Shown: piece by piece, positions 29,472-38,822 of the stretch
Layout of the letters: every line of letters starts with the position of its first letter
Numbering within the stretch: the stretch's first letter is position 1
Assembly: GCA_005778405.1 (NCBI GenBank)
Contig: SXOA01000183.1
Location: 1 to 64,000 of the forward strand
Source: Planctomycetaceae bacterium
GTDB lineage: Bacteria > Planctomycetota > Planctomycetia > Pirellulales > Pirellulaceae
Length of the DNA: 64,000 nucleotides
Direction: 5' to 3'
The notes under the pieces: model-generated
What the model saw: the letters and a program-made list of their open reading frames with translations, nothing else
Databases searched by the model: none
What the model was told of the DNA's origin: nothing
Translations under genes and position numbers: made by a program

Positions 29472-30479
29472 ATGCCGAGTTCCTTACGACTGTTGTTCGC
29501 TTCCCTGCTTCTTCTAACACCGGCCTGCGTCTTTGCCCAGGACAAAGCCAAGGCCGAGCCGAAAGCAGCTGCCAAGCAGCCGGCCGCCAAAGCCCCTCCT
29601 GCTCGTCCCGAGCCGACCGTGGCGAACTATGAATACGGCAAAGACTCCGAGAGGCAAAAGTTTGACTTCTGGCAGGCCAAGTCCGATAAGCCGACGCCAG
29701 TCGTGCTACTGATTCACGGCGGCGGCTGGATGGGCGGGGACAAAACGGGCTACGGCACGGCCGCCATCAAGCCCTATCTCGATGCGGGCATCTCGGTGGC
29801 GTCCGTCAATTACAGGTTTATTCCGCAGGCCATGGAGCACAAGGTTGAGCCTCCGGTGAAGGCTCCTCTGCACGACGCGGCCCGGGCTCTGCAAACCATC
29901 CGCAGCAAGGCCAAGGAATGGAATCTCGATAAGACGCGGGTCGGCGCGACCGGCGGCTCCGCAGGAGCTTGCACCTCGCTCTGGCTGGCGTTTCATGACG
30001 ACCTGGCCGATCCCAAGAGCAGCGACCCCATCGCCCGCGAGTCCACCCGCCTGACCTGTGCAGCCGTCAGCGGTCCGCAAACCTCGCTCGATCCCAAAGA
30101 GCTTCGCGAATGGATGCCCAACGCCAACTACGCCGGCCACGCCTTCGGCTTCTGGAAGAAGGGGGGCACTCGGCCCGAGGAATTCGCCGCAGCTCTGGAA
30201 AACCGCGAGAAGATCATGCCCTGGATCAAGGAATACTCCCCCATCGAGCTCGTCAGCAAGGACGACCCGCCGATCTTCATCGAAAACCCTAACCAGAAAA
30301 CGCCCCCCGTCGTCGGCCAGGAAGGCCCCGACCCCACCCACTCCGCCATCTACGGCATCAAGCTCATCGAACGGACCGAGCCCCTCGGCCTCGAAGTCGT
30401 GCAGACCTATCCGGGACACCTGGATGAGAAGTACGGATCGGTACAGAAGTTCTTGATTACCAAGCTGAAGGGGGAGTAG
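29472..30479 (+). CDS. Secreted alpha/beta-hydrolase (esterase-like)
   Basis: A 335-residue enzyme with a Sec signal peptide (MPSSLRLLFASLLLLTPACVFAQ) and a Lys/Ala/Pro-rich linker to about residue 50. Oxyanion motif HGGGWMGG lies near 79, nucleophile elbow GATGGSAGA near 158 and the likely catalytic His in TYPGHLDEKYG near the end. The acid residue is less clear: DDPPIFIENPN replaces the usual HGxxD block. It is a paralogue of the enzyme at 2297-3310. Periplasmic ester hydrolysis is likely; substrate unknown. Confidence 0.9.
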   Translation: MPSSLRLLFASLLLLTPACVFAQDKAKAEPKAAAKQPAAKAPPARPEPTVANYEYGKDSERQKFDFWQAKSDKPTPVVLLIHGGGWMGGDKTGYGTAAIKPYLDAGISVASVNYRFIPQAMEHKVEPPVKAPLHDAARALQTIRSKAKEWNLDKTRVGATGGSAGACTSLWLAFHDDLADPKSSDPIARESTRLTCAAVSGPQTSLDPKELREWMPNANYAGHAFGFWKKGGTRPEEFAAALENREKIMPWIKEYSPIELVSKDDPPIFIENPNQKTPPVVGQEGPDPTHSAIYGIKLIERTEPLGLEVVQTYPGHLDEKYGSVQKFLITKLKGE

Positions 30480-30488
30480 GCAGCAATC

Positions 30489-30565
30489 AATGACCAATGT
30501 CCAAGCACCAATGACCAATGGGAGTGGTGCCGATATTGGTCATTGGGATTTGGTCATTGGTCATT
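30489..30565. repeat. CAATGACCAATG palindromic repeat
   Basis: AATGACCAATG words (30489-30520) are followed by their reverse complements CATTGGTCATT (30535-30565). The element fills most of the 92-base gap between the convergent genes ending at 30479 and 30572. It belongs to a different word family from the GGAGTCA repeats but has the same palindromic build. Confidence 0.9.
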
Positions 30566-30571
30566 TGCCTT

Positions 30572-33061
30572 TCACTCCGCCTGTTTCCTATAAAACTCCA
30601 GAGCATCCGCAATCTGCTTCTCGACGACGGCTTGCTGGCCGGCGGGGATGCGGTTGCGTTTGCGAACGTCGGCGTAGAGCCGCTCGATCCAGGTGATGAA
30701 GTATTTGGCGTCTTCGGGGGAGCGGAGCGGCTGGTCCTTGACTTCGACATAGATCGGGCTGGTGTGAGCGAAGGATTCGCTGGACGCCTGGTATTCGCCG
30801 CGCGGGCCGCGGGCGCGGAGGGCGAGCCAACTGCTGGTTTTGATGTCGATTTCCTGGTCGAGCGTAATCGTGCGCGGGTTCTCCGCCTGGGCGGGGATCG
30901 TGAGGACGGGCTGGCCGTTGACGATGACCTCCAGCTTCTCAAGCAGATATTGTGACGTGACCTCTCCCTGCACGCGGAGCTTGCCGGGCTTGTCGAACTT
31001 GAGCGTCGCTCCGGCTTCTACCCCGCCGGCGGTGAAGCGGAGCATGGGGCCGTTGGTGACGAACGATTTTCCCGCTCGCAAGTTGTCGATCCACGACTGG
31101 TAGGTGAACGTCTCGCCGCAGTGGACGTAGACCCGGTCGGTCCCTGGCAGGCGGCTATTGATCTTGTTGAGGAAGACGTCGGTGCCTGCGGAGGCGGGGA
31201 GCTTCAGGCCGCAGTTGAGCAGCCGGTACCAGACGGGGTAGGTCGCCTGATGGTTGGAGCCCATGACGTCGAGCGTATCGATCTTGCCGAGGGCCACGTC
31301 GACGGGCATTTCCTTGGCAGAGTACGCAGTGGCATAGGGATCCTGCAAGGAATGGGCCGGGTGGGTGTAGTTGACGTGCCCCCCCTGGTCGTGCGTGTGG
31401 TCAGCGATGTGGGCGTTGGTGGGAAAGTCGTAGGGATGCGTGGTGTTCTTGAAGCCGGTGAAAATCGGCGTCACGAGCTGCTTGAGATTGAGCAGCGTCA
31501 TATGCCCCCAGATCGTGGCCCGAAATTCCTGATTCCAGTAGAGGACGTTGGCATCAGTCGAAACCGGGTCCGGCCGGCCCAGGAAGAATTCGCGGTCAAA
31601 AACCCCGTCGCTGTCGGAGTTGGCGACCATGAAGTTGGCGATGGTCAGATCCTCGCCGCTGATTTGCTCCAGCATCGTGGCGGGGTTGTTGTACCACTGC
31701 CCATAGCCGTAGTTGGCGTGGATGTGATTTTCGCCGCCGACCCAGCCGTCGGCCCGCTGGTTCGTCCACCGCTCCAGCTTGACGTGGACGCCGGTCACTT
31801 CCGCGGTCGTGACGGAGAACTTGGTGATCTCCGGCTTGTACTCGGGTCCGCGAAAGACCTTGAGCGTGTAGACGCTCGATGGAAGCTCGAGATGGATGTC
31901 GCCGTGGGTGTAGAAATGCAGCTCGCCATTGAGCATCCGGTAGAGCGAGCCCCGCGGAGCCACGAATTTGCCGTCGTCCTCTTGGATGACAATTCTGGCT
32001 GGGACGAGCTTATTCTGTGGGCCTTCCGTGATTTGGATAGTCACATCCCCATCGTTCGCCGACCAGTCGAGCTTGCCGGGCCGGACAATTTGTTCGTCCA
32101 GTTTTTCCAGGTCTCGCACGACTAGCATCGTCGGGCCGAAGCGGTTTTCGCTGTACGCCAGCCACTTGCCGTCGGCCGAAAAACTGGGACTGTCCTCGTC
32201 CGCCTGGCCGAACGTCAGCTTCCTCGCGGCGACTTCTCCATTCTCCAGAGGAATTTCCCAGATGTCGTTGTGAACGCCGCCGCGCTCCGTGACGACAAGG
32301 ATCGCCTGGTCGTCGGCCCGCCAGCACATCTCGTGAATCCGCGCCGGCCAGCGGGCGATGAGCTGAGGCTTGGGGGGGTTATCGCCATGCACGCCTAGGA
32401 GAGGCACCTTCCACAATTCATTTTGAGGTCCGTTGTTGCCTCCTTGCTCGTCGGGCATGTCGGCCACGGTGTTGACGGCGAGCCACTTGCCGTCGCGCGA
32501 AAGCGCCGGCCGCTGGCGGGCGAGGCCGGGAGCGCCGAGCGGGTGCCCCGGAAACGTCTTCTCATCGATGGCCGGCACAAGTTCCCCGGTCGCCAGGACA
32601 TACCACGCCAATCGCGGCTTTTCGCTAGGGGGCTGGAAGAGACCCAGGACTCTCTCCCCCTTGGCGTCGAAGTGGAGCTTGTCCATGACCGTCATGTCCT
32701 TGGGCAGCTTGATGGGCTCGCCGCCCGCAGTCGCCAGGCGCAAATTCCCCGCGTAAAAGTTCTGCGTGCTGATATAGGCCACTTTCTTCCCATCCGGCGA
32801 CCACGCCGGCTCGATATCGAGCCCTCGCTCTTTCGTCAGCCGCTTCATCACGCCGCCGATGCGAGGCATCTTCCAGATGGCACCCTGGTAAGAGAACACG
32901 AGAGTTTCCCCATCCGGCGAAAGCTGTGGCATGATGCCGCCGAAGGCGCGGGGGTCGGGATGTTGATGGCCTTCGTGAGCCAGAGCCGGTAACACCAACT
33001 CGGCGCACAGGAGAGCCAGTATGAAAGCAACTGCGCAACGCGCGAGGTGTAAAATCGTCAT
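30572..33061 (-). CDS. TolB-like beta-propeller fused to CehA/McbA-like metallohydrolase
   Basis: An 829-residue exported protein (signal MTILHLARCAVAFILALLC, then a His-rich AHEGHQHPDP). Residues about 40-370 carry WD40-like/TolB repeats (PQLSPDGETLVFSYQG, PAWSPDGKKVAYIS, PSFSADGKWLAYSEN). The second half is a PHP-like metallohydrolase of the CehA/McbA type, with GGENHIHANYG as first metal motif and HIADHTHDQGGHVNYTHPAH, SAGTDVFLN and YVHCGETFTYQSW further on. It probably hydrolyses an ester or phosphoester in the periplasm. The ATG at 33061 fits the signal; 33103 is an alternative. Confidence 0.88.
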   Translation of the reverse strand: MTILHLARCAVAFILALLCAELVLPALAHEGHQHPDPRAFGGIMPQLSPDGETLVFSYQGAIWKMPRIGGVMKRLTKERGLDIEPAWSPDGKKVAYISTQNFYAGNLRLATAGGEPIKLPKDMTVMDKLHFDAKGERVLGLFQPPSEKPRLAWYVLATGELVPAIDEKTFPGHPLGAPGLARQRPALSRDGKWLAVNTVADMPDEQGGNNGPQNELWKVPLLGVHGDNPPKPQLIARWPARIHEMCWRADDQAILVVTERGGVHNDIWEIPLENGEVAARKLTFGQADEDSPSFSADGKWLAYSENRFGPTMLVVRDLEKLDEQIVRPGKLDWSANDGDVTIQITEGPQNKLVPARIVIQEDDGKFVAPRGSLYRMLNGELHFYTHGDIHLELPSSVYTLKVFRGPEYKPEITKFSVTTAEVTGVHVKLERWTNQRADGWVGGENHIHANYGYGQWYNNPATMLEQISGEDLTIANFMVANSDSDGVFDREFFLGRPDPVSTDANVLYWNQEFRATIWGHMTLLNLKQLVTPIFTGFKNTTHPYDFPTNAHIADHTHDQGGHVNYTHPAHSLQDPYATAYSAKEMPVDVALGKIDTLDVMGSNHQATYPVWYRLLNCGLKLPASAGTDVFLNKINSRLPGTDRVYVHCGETFTYQSWIDNLRAGKSFVTNGPMLRFTAGGVEAGATLKFDKPGKLRVQGEVTSQYLLEKLEVIVNGQPVLTIPAQAENPRTITLDQEIDIKTSSWLALRARGPRGEYQASSESFAHTSPIYVEVKDQPLRSPEDAKYFITWIERLYADVRKRNRIPAGQQAVVEKQIADALEFYRKQAE

Positions 33062-33636
33062 GGGCAAACTCCCGCGAACAAGAACCAGGATTCTCCGACT
33101 CATGACCTTAAACCTGAACTGGCTGCCAAACAACCTGGCAGACCCCACGGATGAAACTGTCGCAGGATGAGATTCCAATCCCGCCCCCGCCGCCGCGAAA
33201 AACGCCGTTTGATTCACCCACCTCCTTTCGCGGACTTGCGCTGATTCACCTCGTCCGTACTCCGTATCTGCAAACACGTTTTGAATGCGGATCTCGACGC
33301 AACTTGTGATTCATTCCGCGATGATGCGGTTCCGCAGAAGTCAAGCGACTCACCGTCGCCGCCGATCGTGAAAGTCCGACCGCCATCCCCCATTCAGAAC
33401 CAGGTTCGAATATCCCCGCCTCAATGGGTCCCACGGCCAAACCAGAATTTCCGCCCAGCACAGCTATGCTGCCACCGTGAATGGCGAAAGAGACGCTCAT
33501 CCTGGCCCATTCCCTGGGGATAAGGGGGCAAGAAACGCAGACGGCAGAGCCCGTAAAGGCCCTGCCGTCTGCTCTGCCAATCGCTCCCGACGAGAAACTT
33601 GATTTTGGGCAGGCTGGAAGCCTACCCCACATTGTT
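33062..33636. other. Gene-free region with TGATTCA motifs
   Basis: Upstream region of the gene starting at 33061. It has no credible protein frame. TGATTCA occurs at 33211, 33242 and 33307. A hairpin repeat of the GTGGGGCAGGCTTCC family lies at its right end. Confidence 0.5.
33606..33630. repeat. GTGGGG-GGCTTCC hairpin repeat, copy 1
   Basis: An imperfect palindrome centred on GGCTGGAAGCC, seven bases past the stop of the minus-strand gene at 33637. Similar copies lie at 36587-36612 and 46628-46653. Confidence 0.75.
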
Positions 33637-34971
33637 TTACGGAATGATGAAGATGCCGCCGACCCACACGCCGACTTCGGCGGCAGCGCCCCGCAGCGAG
33701 AGCGGCACCGGGGGAATGTGCCAGGGGGCGCAGTCGCCGGGGCGGTAGTAGCCGAGCGGATACTGGCACTCCAGCGGCGGGTTGATTCCCATCTTGTAAG
33801 GCAGGGCCACGATGTTCAGGAAGAAGTGGGCTCCCGAAATGAGCGGCTGCTTGAGCGGGCCGGCGGTGTGGCCGTAACGCTCGAGCTGCACTTCCTCAAA
33901 ATAGAGCGGCTTGTGGCAGAGGGCCGAGGCGGTCCAGGCATAGGTGGAGGGAACCCAGTTGCGGGTCGGCGGAAGATACGCCGCGTTCTGCGATTGGCAC
34001 TCCCCCGGCAGCCGCCACCAGGCGGTGAGAAAGCACATGTCATTGTCGCTGAGGTCGTAGACGTTGAGCCTGGCGATTTCCTCGCCGGCCTCATCCCCGA
34101 CGATGACCTTGCTACTGCGGAAGTCGATAAGCCGGCCGCTCGCCAGCACTTTGCCGGCGCGGTCGCGCCACTCGCGAGACGAGGAGGCTTTCAGTTGCTC
34201 TTTCCGTTCTTCCTCGTCTTCCTCGGGAGTCTTGGCGTCCGGCTTGTAGTGGGGCATGATGTTCAGCGAAATCTGCTTGAGGGGAACTCCCCGCAGCGAA
34301 CCGATGAACAGAGCACAACCCTCTTGGGCCTGGGAGCAGTCGCGGAAGTTATAGGTGTCGGTCGCGGGTGCTTCGCCCGGTTTTTCGCTTTCCTCCTGGG
34401 GAGGCTCATTTTCCTTCGGCGAGGGAAGGTTTTCCGCCGGCTCCACGGGCTTCAAGCTGCCTGGCGCTTTGGGCATTGGCTCGGCGGCTTCCAACGGGCC
34501 TGGTTTTTCGGGCGGATCTTGGAGTGCGGCTTTGCGAGTTCCATCCGGCGGGGCCAGCGCGGGTTCGCGGCCAGCCTGCGAAACGCGATCGCCAAAGGGA
34601 TCGGTGCGAGGATCGTGCGCGACCAGGCGAATCGCCCCGTCGTCTGAGAGCAGGTTCGACGGCGAGCCGGCTTTTGATTTGTTCCAACTACCGGCCTTGG
34701 CGGCCGCTTTGAAAGCGGGGCGAAGTCCGGTGGAGTGCTGGACGACTCTTGCTGCCGGCTCTTCGTGATTGGCGGCAATGATGGTCGTCGAGCGTGAGTG
34801 AAAATTCGAGGCCCCTTCGCTGCCGCGACTGATGCGGCTGGTTTTCCAGCGAAGAACCGAGGCCTGCGGTACTTCCGCCGACTCATTACTGGAAAAATAA
34901 TCGGGCTCAGCACCCATGCAGGTGAGAGAAACAGCAGCGGCGAGTCCGGTGGCAGCGATGGCGCGGAACAA
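33637..34971 (-). CDS. Exported conserved hypothetical protein with Pro/Glu-rich middle
   Basis: About 444 residues. A hydrophobic signal (AIAATGLAAAVSLTCMG) comes first, then a low-complexity Pro/Glu/Ala region (about residues 130-230) and a conserved C-terminal domain from CSQAQEGCALFIGSLRG to the end, with RLIDFRSSKVIVGDEAGEE and several Trp/Tyr-rich blocks (WWRLPGECQ, LYFEEVQLERYG, LGYYRPGDCAPWH). No catalytic motif is recognised. The start is uncertain: I used a TTG at 34971, since the ATG at 35127 would overlap guaB and translate a palindromic repeat. A TTG at 34986 is another option. Confidence 0.72.
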   Translation of the reverse strand: MFRAIAATGLAAAVSLTCMGAEPDYFSSNESAEVPQASVLRWKTSRISRGSEGASNFHSRSTTIIAANHEEPAARVVQHSTGLRPAFKAAAKAGSWNKSKAGSPSNLLSDDGAIRLVAHDPRTDPFGDRVSQAGREPALAPPDGTRKAALQDPPEKPGPLEAAEPMPKAPGSLKPVEPAENLPSPKENEPPQEESEKPGEAPATDTYNFRDCSQAQEGCALFIGSLRGVPLKQISLNIMPHYKPDAKTPEEDEEERKEQLKASSSREWRDRAGKVLASGRLIDFRSSKVIVGDEAGEEIARLNVYDLSDNDMCFLTAWWRLPGECQSQNAAYLPPTRNWVPSTYAWTASALCHKPLYFEEVQLERYGHTAGPLKQPLISGAHFFLNIVALPYKMGINPPLECQYPLGYYRPGDCAPWHIPPVPLSLRGAAAEVGVWVGGIFIIP

Positions 34972-34986
34972 GCCTCGTAGCGACAA

Positions 34987-35055
34987 GCGGCTCGCGTGTC
35001 CGCTAAAGAAGCCGGCACGCGAGCCGCGTGCGGCTACGATCGGGCGTGCGGCTAC
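34987..35055 (-). repeat. Palindromic repeat after the guaB stop
   Basis: Two GTAGCCGCAC words on the minus strand (35055-35046 and 35037-35028) precede a hairpin whose 17-base arms (34987-35003 and 35011-35027) match at 15 positions. The first GTAGCC begins one base after the guaB TGA. It may terminate guaB transcription. Confidence 0.8.
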
Positions 35056-35056
35056 G

Positions 35057-36541
35057 TCAGTCCCCTCCCTTCCCTTCCGGGAATTCGGGGCTGTAGTTGG
35101 GTGCTTCCTGCGTAATGGCAATGTCATGGGGATGACCTTCTCTCACGCTCGCTGCGGAGACTTGGATGAATCGCGTTTCCGTCCGCAATTCCTCGACTGT
35201 TTTGGTGCCGCAATATCCCATGCCTGCCCGCAAACCTCCAACGAGCTGATACACGAAGTCCGAGAGTGCGCCTTTGAATGGAACGCGACCCTCGACACCT
35301 TCGGGCACCAACTTGCCGGTTCCCCCCCCGTTTCCGGACTGGCGATATCTTTCGCTTGAACCTTTCACCATCGCTCCCAGGGAACCCATCCCGCGATAGG
35401 TCTTGAATGTCCGTCCCTGGTAGAGAATGGTCTTGCCCGGACTTTCGGCCAGGCCGGCAAACAAGCCGCCGATCATCACGCAGTGAGCCCCAGCGGCCAG
35501 AGCTTTGGTGATGTCGCCGCTGTAGCGGACGCCGCCATCGGCAATGATGGGGGTGCCGCTGCCGCGGGCAGCTTGGGACGCTTCGTAAATGGCGGTAATC
35601 TGCGGCACGCCCACGCCGCTGATCACCCGGGTTGTGCAAATCGAACCCGGACCGATTCCGACCTTCACGGCGTCGGCCCCGGCAGCAATCAAATCCCTGC
35701 AGCCTTCGCGGGTTGCCACGTTTCCCGCGACGACGTCAATATCCCATTTTTTCTTAATTGCCTTAACCGTTTCGATCACGTTTTCGCTGTGCCCGTGGGC
35801 CGAATCGACGATGAGCACGTCAACCTGTTTCTCAATCAGGCTTTGCGCCCGTTCGAGATCGTTGACGCCGACCGCCGCCCCGACCCGCAAACGCCCCATC
35901 TTATCTTTGCAAGCATGGGGGAACCGCTTCATCATGTCGATGTCGCGGATTGTGATCATTCCGGTTAGGCAATATGTATCGTCAACCAGCAGAAGTTTCT
36001 CCACCTTCTTAGCCGTCAAAATCTTCTCAGCTTCCGCAAGCGATACAGTCCCCTTGGCCGTAACCAGGTTGTCCTTGGTCATGACCTCGCTGATGGGCTG
36101 GTCGCTCTTTTCCAGAAACCGCAGGTCTCGCCGCGTGAGAATCCCGACGAGCTTGCCGTTTTCGAGCGTGATCGGAAAGCCACTGACGTTCTGCTGGCTC
36201 ATCAATTCCTGGGCCCGGCCGACCGGCTCGTGGGGACGAAGCGTGACCGGGTCGACGATGATGCCGTTGGCGGACCGCTTAACCTTGTTGACTTCCTCCG
36301 TCTGCTGGTCAATGGTCATGTTCTTGTGAATGACCCCGAGGCCCCCTTCCTTGGCCAGGGCGATGGCCATCTGGTGCTCGGTGACCGTATCCATCGGCGA
36401 GCTGAGCAGCGGGATGTTCAGCGGAATCCGCCGGGTCAGGTGCGTAAAGACATTCACTTCCGCCGGCACCACGTCGCTATACCGCGGCTCCAGCAGCACA
36501 TCGTCAAACGTAATCGCCTGCCGCACCAGTTTCTCGTCCAT
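35057..36541 (-). CDS. guaB: Inosine-5'-monophosphate dehydrogenase
   Basis: A 494-residue enzyme making XMP from IMP with NAD, the committed step to GMP. The N-terminal block [14 protein letters not shown], two CBS domains at about residues 95-215 ([37 protein letters not shown]), [10 protein letters not shown], and the catalytic Cys loop [17 protein letters not shown] near 305 are all present. The flap Arg-Tyr lies in [11 protein letters not shown] strong GGGAGG site precedes the ATG. Confidence 0.98.
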   Translation of the reverse strand: MDEKLVRQAITFDDVLLEPRYSDVVPAEVNVFTHLTRRIPLNIPLLSSPMDTVTEHQMAIALAKEGGLGVIHKNMTIDQQTEEVNKVKRSANGIIVDPVTLRPHEPVGRAQELMSQQNVSGFPITLENGKLVGILTRRDLRFLEKSDQPISEVMTKDNLVTAKGTVSLAEAEKILTAKKVEKLLLVDDTYCLTGMITIRDIDMMKRFPHACKDKMGRLRVGAAVGVNDLERAQSLIEKQVDVLIVDSAHGHSENVIETVKAIKKKWDIDVVAGNVATREGCRDLIAAGADAVKVGIGPGSICTTRVISGVGVPQITAIYEASQAARGSGTPIIADGGVRYSGDITKALAAGAHCVMIGGLFAGLAESPGKTILYQGRTFKTYRGMGSLGAMVKGSSERYRQSGNGGGTGKLVPEGVEGRVPFKGALSDFVYQLVGGLRAGMGYCGTKTVEELRTETRFIQVSAASVREGHPHDIAITQEAPNYSPEFPEGKGGD

Positions 36542-36555
36542 TTTTGCCTCCCAAT

Positions 36556-36580
36556 GTAGGCCGCCACTCCGTGGCGAGCC
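36556..36580. repeat. GTAGGCC-CACTCCGTGG hairpin
   Basis: GTAGGCCGCCACTCCGTGG resembles the element at 37581-37607. It lies in the divergent gap upstream of guaB, so this copy is not at a stop codon. Confidence 0.6.
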
Positions 36581-36586
36581 AACTTC

Positions 36587-36612
36587 GTGGGGCGGGCTTC
36601 CAGCCTGCCCAA
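36587..36612. repeat. GTGGGG-GGCTTCC hairpin repeat, copy 2
   Basis: Starts GTGGGGCGGGCTTCC and ends AGCCTGCCCAA. It matches the reverse complement of 33606-33630 except at two positions, and sits in the gap between guaB and the methyltransferase gene. Confidence 0.75.
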
Positions 36613-36768
36613 GCCTTCATTCTGCCGAATCTTGTATTATGACGGACATGACCAGATGCGGGGAGGGGATACGCACCAACCCGAATCGCTAGCGAGGGAG
36701 AGCCGGGATTACCTGGTATTCGCTTCCTCCCACGCTGGCGCTTCGAGTTAGTGGGGTACAATCCTTCC

Positions 36769-37581
36769 ATGCTTCAATCCGCCTTTCACAAAACTATCGA
36801 CCTGTTCTTCTCTGTCTCCTGGCTGCGCAAGGCGTATTGGAGATTCTGGTATCCGCTGCTGACACGCAAACTGGCGAAGGAACCACTGTTCTTTCTGAAT
36901 TATGCCTATGTCGAGTCCCCGCCGGTGGAGCTGTCGCTCGAGCCGGCTGACGAGAAGGACCGGTCCTGCATCGGGCTGTATCACCACGTGGCCTCGCAAG
37001 CCGATTTGCAGGGAAGAGATGTCCTGGAAGTGAGCTGCGGACATGGTGGCGGCGCGAGCTACGTGCTGCGGTATCTCAAGCCCCGCAAGCTCACGGGACT
37101 CGACCTGAACGCGGCCGGGGTGGAACTTTGCCGGAAGCACCATTCACTCGAGGGGCTGGAGTTCGTGCAGGGGGATGCCGAGAATCTGCCGTTTGCGGAT
37201 GCCAGCCTGGATGCGGTCATTAATGTCGAGGCGTCGCACTGCTATCCCCACTTCCCCAAGTTTCTGGCGGAAGTCGCTCGCCTGCTTCGGCCCGGCGGCT
37301 ATTTTTTGTATGCCGATTTTCGCTTCAAGGACGGGCTGGCCGCATGGGAGCAGGCCATGGCTGCTTCGCCGCTCAAACTCGTGCGTACGAAATACATTTC
37401 GCCTGAGGTTCTGCGAGGTCTCGATTCGCTGTCGGATCGCTCTCAGGAATTAGTGAGTCAACTCTTGCCGCGTTCCTTGCACTGGCTCGGACGGTACTTC
37501 GCGGGGACAAAGGGGTCTCGCGTTTATACGTCACTGCAAAGCGGCGAAATGGTGTACCGGTCGTATTGCTTTCAGAAATAG
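36769..37581 (+). CDS. Class I SAM-dependent methyltransferase
   Basis: A 270-residue protein. Motif I is DVLEVSCGHGGGASY (near residue 85), followed by KLTGLDLNAAGVELC, the aspartate-bearing FVQGDAENLPFADASLDAVINVEASHCYP, and the post-motif RPGGYFLYADFRF. The pattern resembles methyltransferases of lipid and polyketide pathways such as phthiotriol O-methyltransferase. The aromatic N-terminus (WLRKAYWRFWYPLLTRK) may touch the membrane. The start is the ATG at 36769; a GTG at 36751 would add six residues. Its TAG stop is the first triplet of a palindromic element. Confidence 0.88.
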   Translation: MLQSAFHKTIDLFFSVSWLRKAYWRFWYPLLTRKLAKEPLFFLNYAYVESPPVELSLEPADEKDRSCIGLYHHVASQADLQGRDVLEVSCGHGGGASYVLRYLKPRKLTGLDLNAAGVELCRKHHSLEGLEFVQGDAENLPFADASLDAVINVEASHCYPHFPKFLAEVARLLRPGGYFLYADFRFKDGLAAWEQAMAASPLKLVRTKYISPEVLRGLDSLSDRSQELVSQLLPRSLHWLGRYFAGTKGSRVYTSLQSGEMVYRSYCFQK

Positions 37582-37650
37582 TAGCCATCACACTCCGTGT
37601 GCTGGCCCGTGTTTCAGAGATATCGCGCCCACGGAGTGAGCGGACTACTA
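37579..37650. repeat. Palindrome spanning two convergent stop codons
   Basis: TAGTAGCC-N-N-CACACTCCGTG runs rightward from the stop of the plus-strand methyltransferase gene (TAG, 37579-37581). TAGTAGTCCGCTCACTCCGTG runs leftward (minus strand) from just before 37650, where TAG (37650-37648) is the stop of the convergent aminotransferase gene. The two arms share CACTCCGTG and form one inverted element exactly fitting between the genes. Confidence 0.85.
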
Positions 37651-38802
37651 ACTGGCTGCGATCTCCCGCAGCGCCTCTATGACTGTATTTATGTCCTGGT
37701 ACGTCGTGCTACCCACACTGACGCTAATCCGCACCGTGCCGCGCGGCGATGTTCCCAGTGATTGGTGCATCCGCGGAGCGCAGTGGATGCCGGCCCGAAC
37801 TTGGATGTGATAGGCCGAATCGAGAAGTGCGGCGAGCTCTTGAGGTTCAAAACCAGCGAGATTGAAGCTGACGACGCCGACGCGGCGGACATGGCTCTTA
37901 GGGCCGTAAAGTGTCAGTCCGGGAATCTGAGCAAGACCTTCTAGCAGCGCCCTGCACAAAGACCTCTCTTCGTTACCATGTGCGCGATGGACAGCCACTC
38001 GAACTCCTTCCCCAAGCCCCACGATTCCCGGCACATTGAGGTTCCCCGACTCATACTTATCCGGCAGCGACGTCGGCTGGAGGTCTTCGTCGCTGCGTGT
38101 GCCGGTCCCTCCTTGTTTCAAAGATTCAAGGCGGCTCTCCAGGCCAGGCGGAATGTAGAGAATGCCTGTACCCAGCGGACCGAGTAGTCCTTTGTGCCCC
38201 GGCGCGGCAATCAGCGGCTGATGGAGAGCTTTCGCGGAGATTGGCAAGTGGCCCAGCGACTGGGCGGCATCGAGCAGGAACGGAATCTCTCGCTCAGCCG
38301 CGATGCGGCCGACTTCTTCCGCAGGCTGAATTGCGCCGGTGACGTTGGAGGCGTGCAGAATGGCAACCAGCCGCGTCCCTGGAAGAATGGCAGCAGCGAT
38401 ATCGTCAGGACTGACGAACCCTTCACCGTCGCAGCGGACATAGGTGACTCGCACATCCCGCTTCTGCTGATGAAAACGGAGCGGCCGCAGAACGCTGTTG
38501 TGCTCGCAAACCGTTGTCACTACATGGTCCCCCGGCCGCAGCAAGCCGTGGATGGCCAGGTTCAGCGAATCGGTCCCATTCTGCGTGAATACAATCCGCT
38601 CTGGCTCACTCTCGCCCAGCAATCCGGCAATATCCGCCCGGCATCTCCGCACCAGGCGTTCCCCCTCCATCGCCTCGGCATACGCGCCCCGCCCCGCAAC
38701 CGCACCGACTTCGCGGGCATAGCGGTCCATCTCCGCATACACCGCCTCCGGCTTGGGCCAAGACGTGGCGGCATGGTCGAGATAGATGCGATTTTGGGTC
38801 AT
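37648..38802 (-). CDS. Class V aminotransferase / cysteine desulfurase (SufS-like)
   Basis: A 384-residue PLP enzyme. YLDHAATSWPKP is the family start, VFTQNGTDSLNLAIHG binds PLP phosphate, LLDAAQSLGHLP holds the PLP Asp, and APGHKGLLGPLGTGILY carries the PLP Lys near residue 203. RAGIHCAPRMHQSLG near 340 keeps the catalytic Cys of the SufS/CsdA group. It probably takes sulfur from cysteine. The neighbour is moaA, which needs Fe-S clusters; that is a plausible link, not proof. Confidence 0.92.
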   Translation of the reverse strand: MTQNRIYLDHAATSWPKPEAVYAEMDRYAREVGAVAGRGAYAEAMEGERLVRRCRADIAGLLGESEPERIVFTQNGTDSLNLAIHGLLRPGDHVVTTVCEHNSVLRPLRFHQQKRDVRVTYVRCDGEGFVSPDDIAAAILPGTRLVAILHASNVTGAIQPAEEVGRIAAEREIPFLLDAAQSLGHLPISAKALHQPLIAAPGHKGLLGPLGTGILYIPPGLESRLESLKQGGTGTRSDEDLQPTSLPDKYESGNLNVPGIVGLGEGVRVAVHRAHGNEERSLCRALLEGLAQIPGLTLYGPKSHVRRVGVVSFNLAGFEPQELAALLDSAYHIQVRAGIHCAPRMHQSLGTSPRGTVRISVSVGSTTYQDINTVIEALREIAAS

Positions 38803-38822
38803 GGTGAAATGTTGTTGGGCGA

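Noticed and set aside
33481-34647. Plus-strand frame of 388 codons
   Set aside because: Antisense to the exported hypothetical gene, which has a signal peptide and conserved-looking C-terminal domain; the plus frame has Gly/Arg-rich shadow composition.
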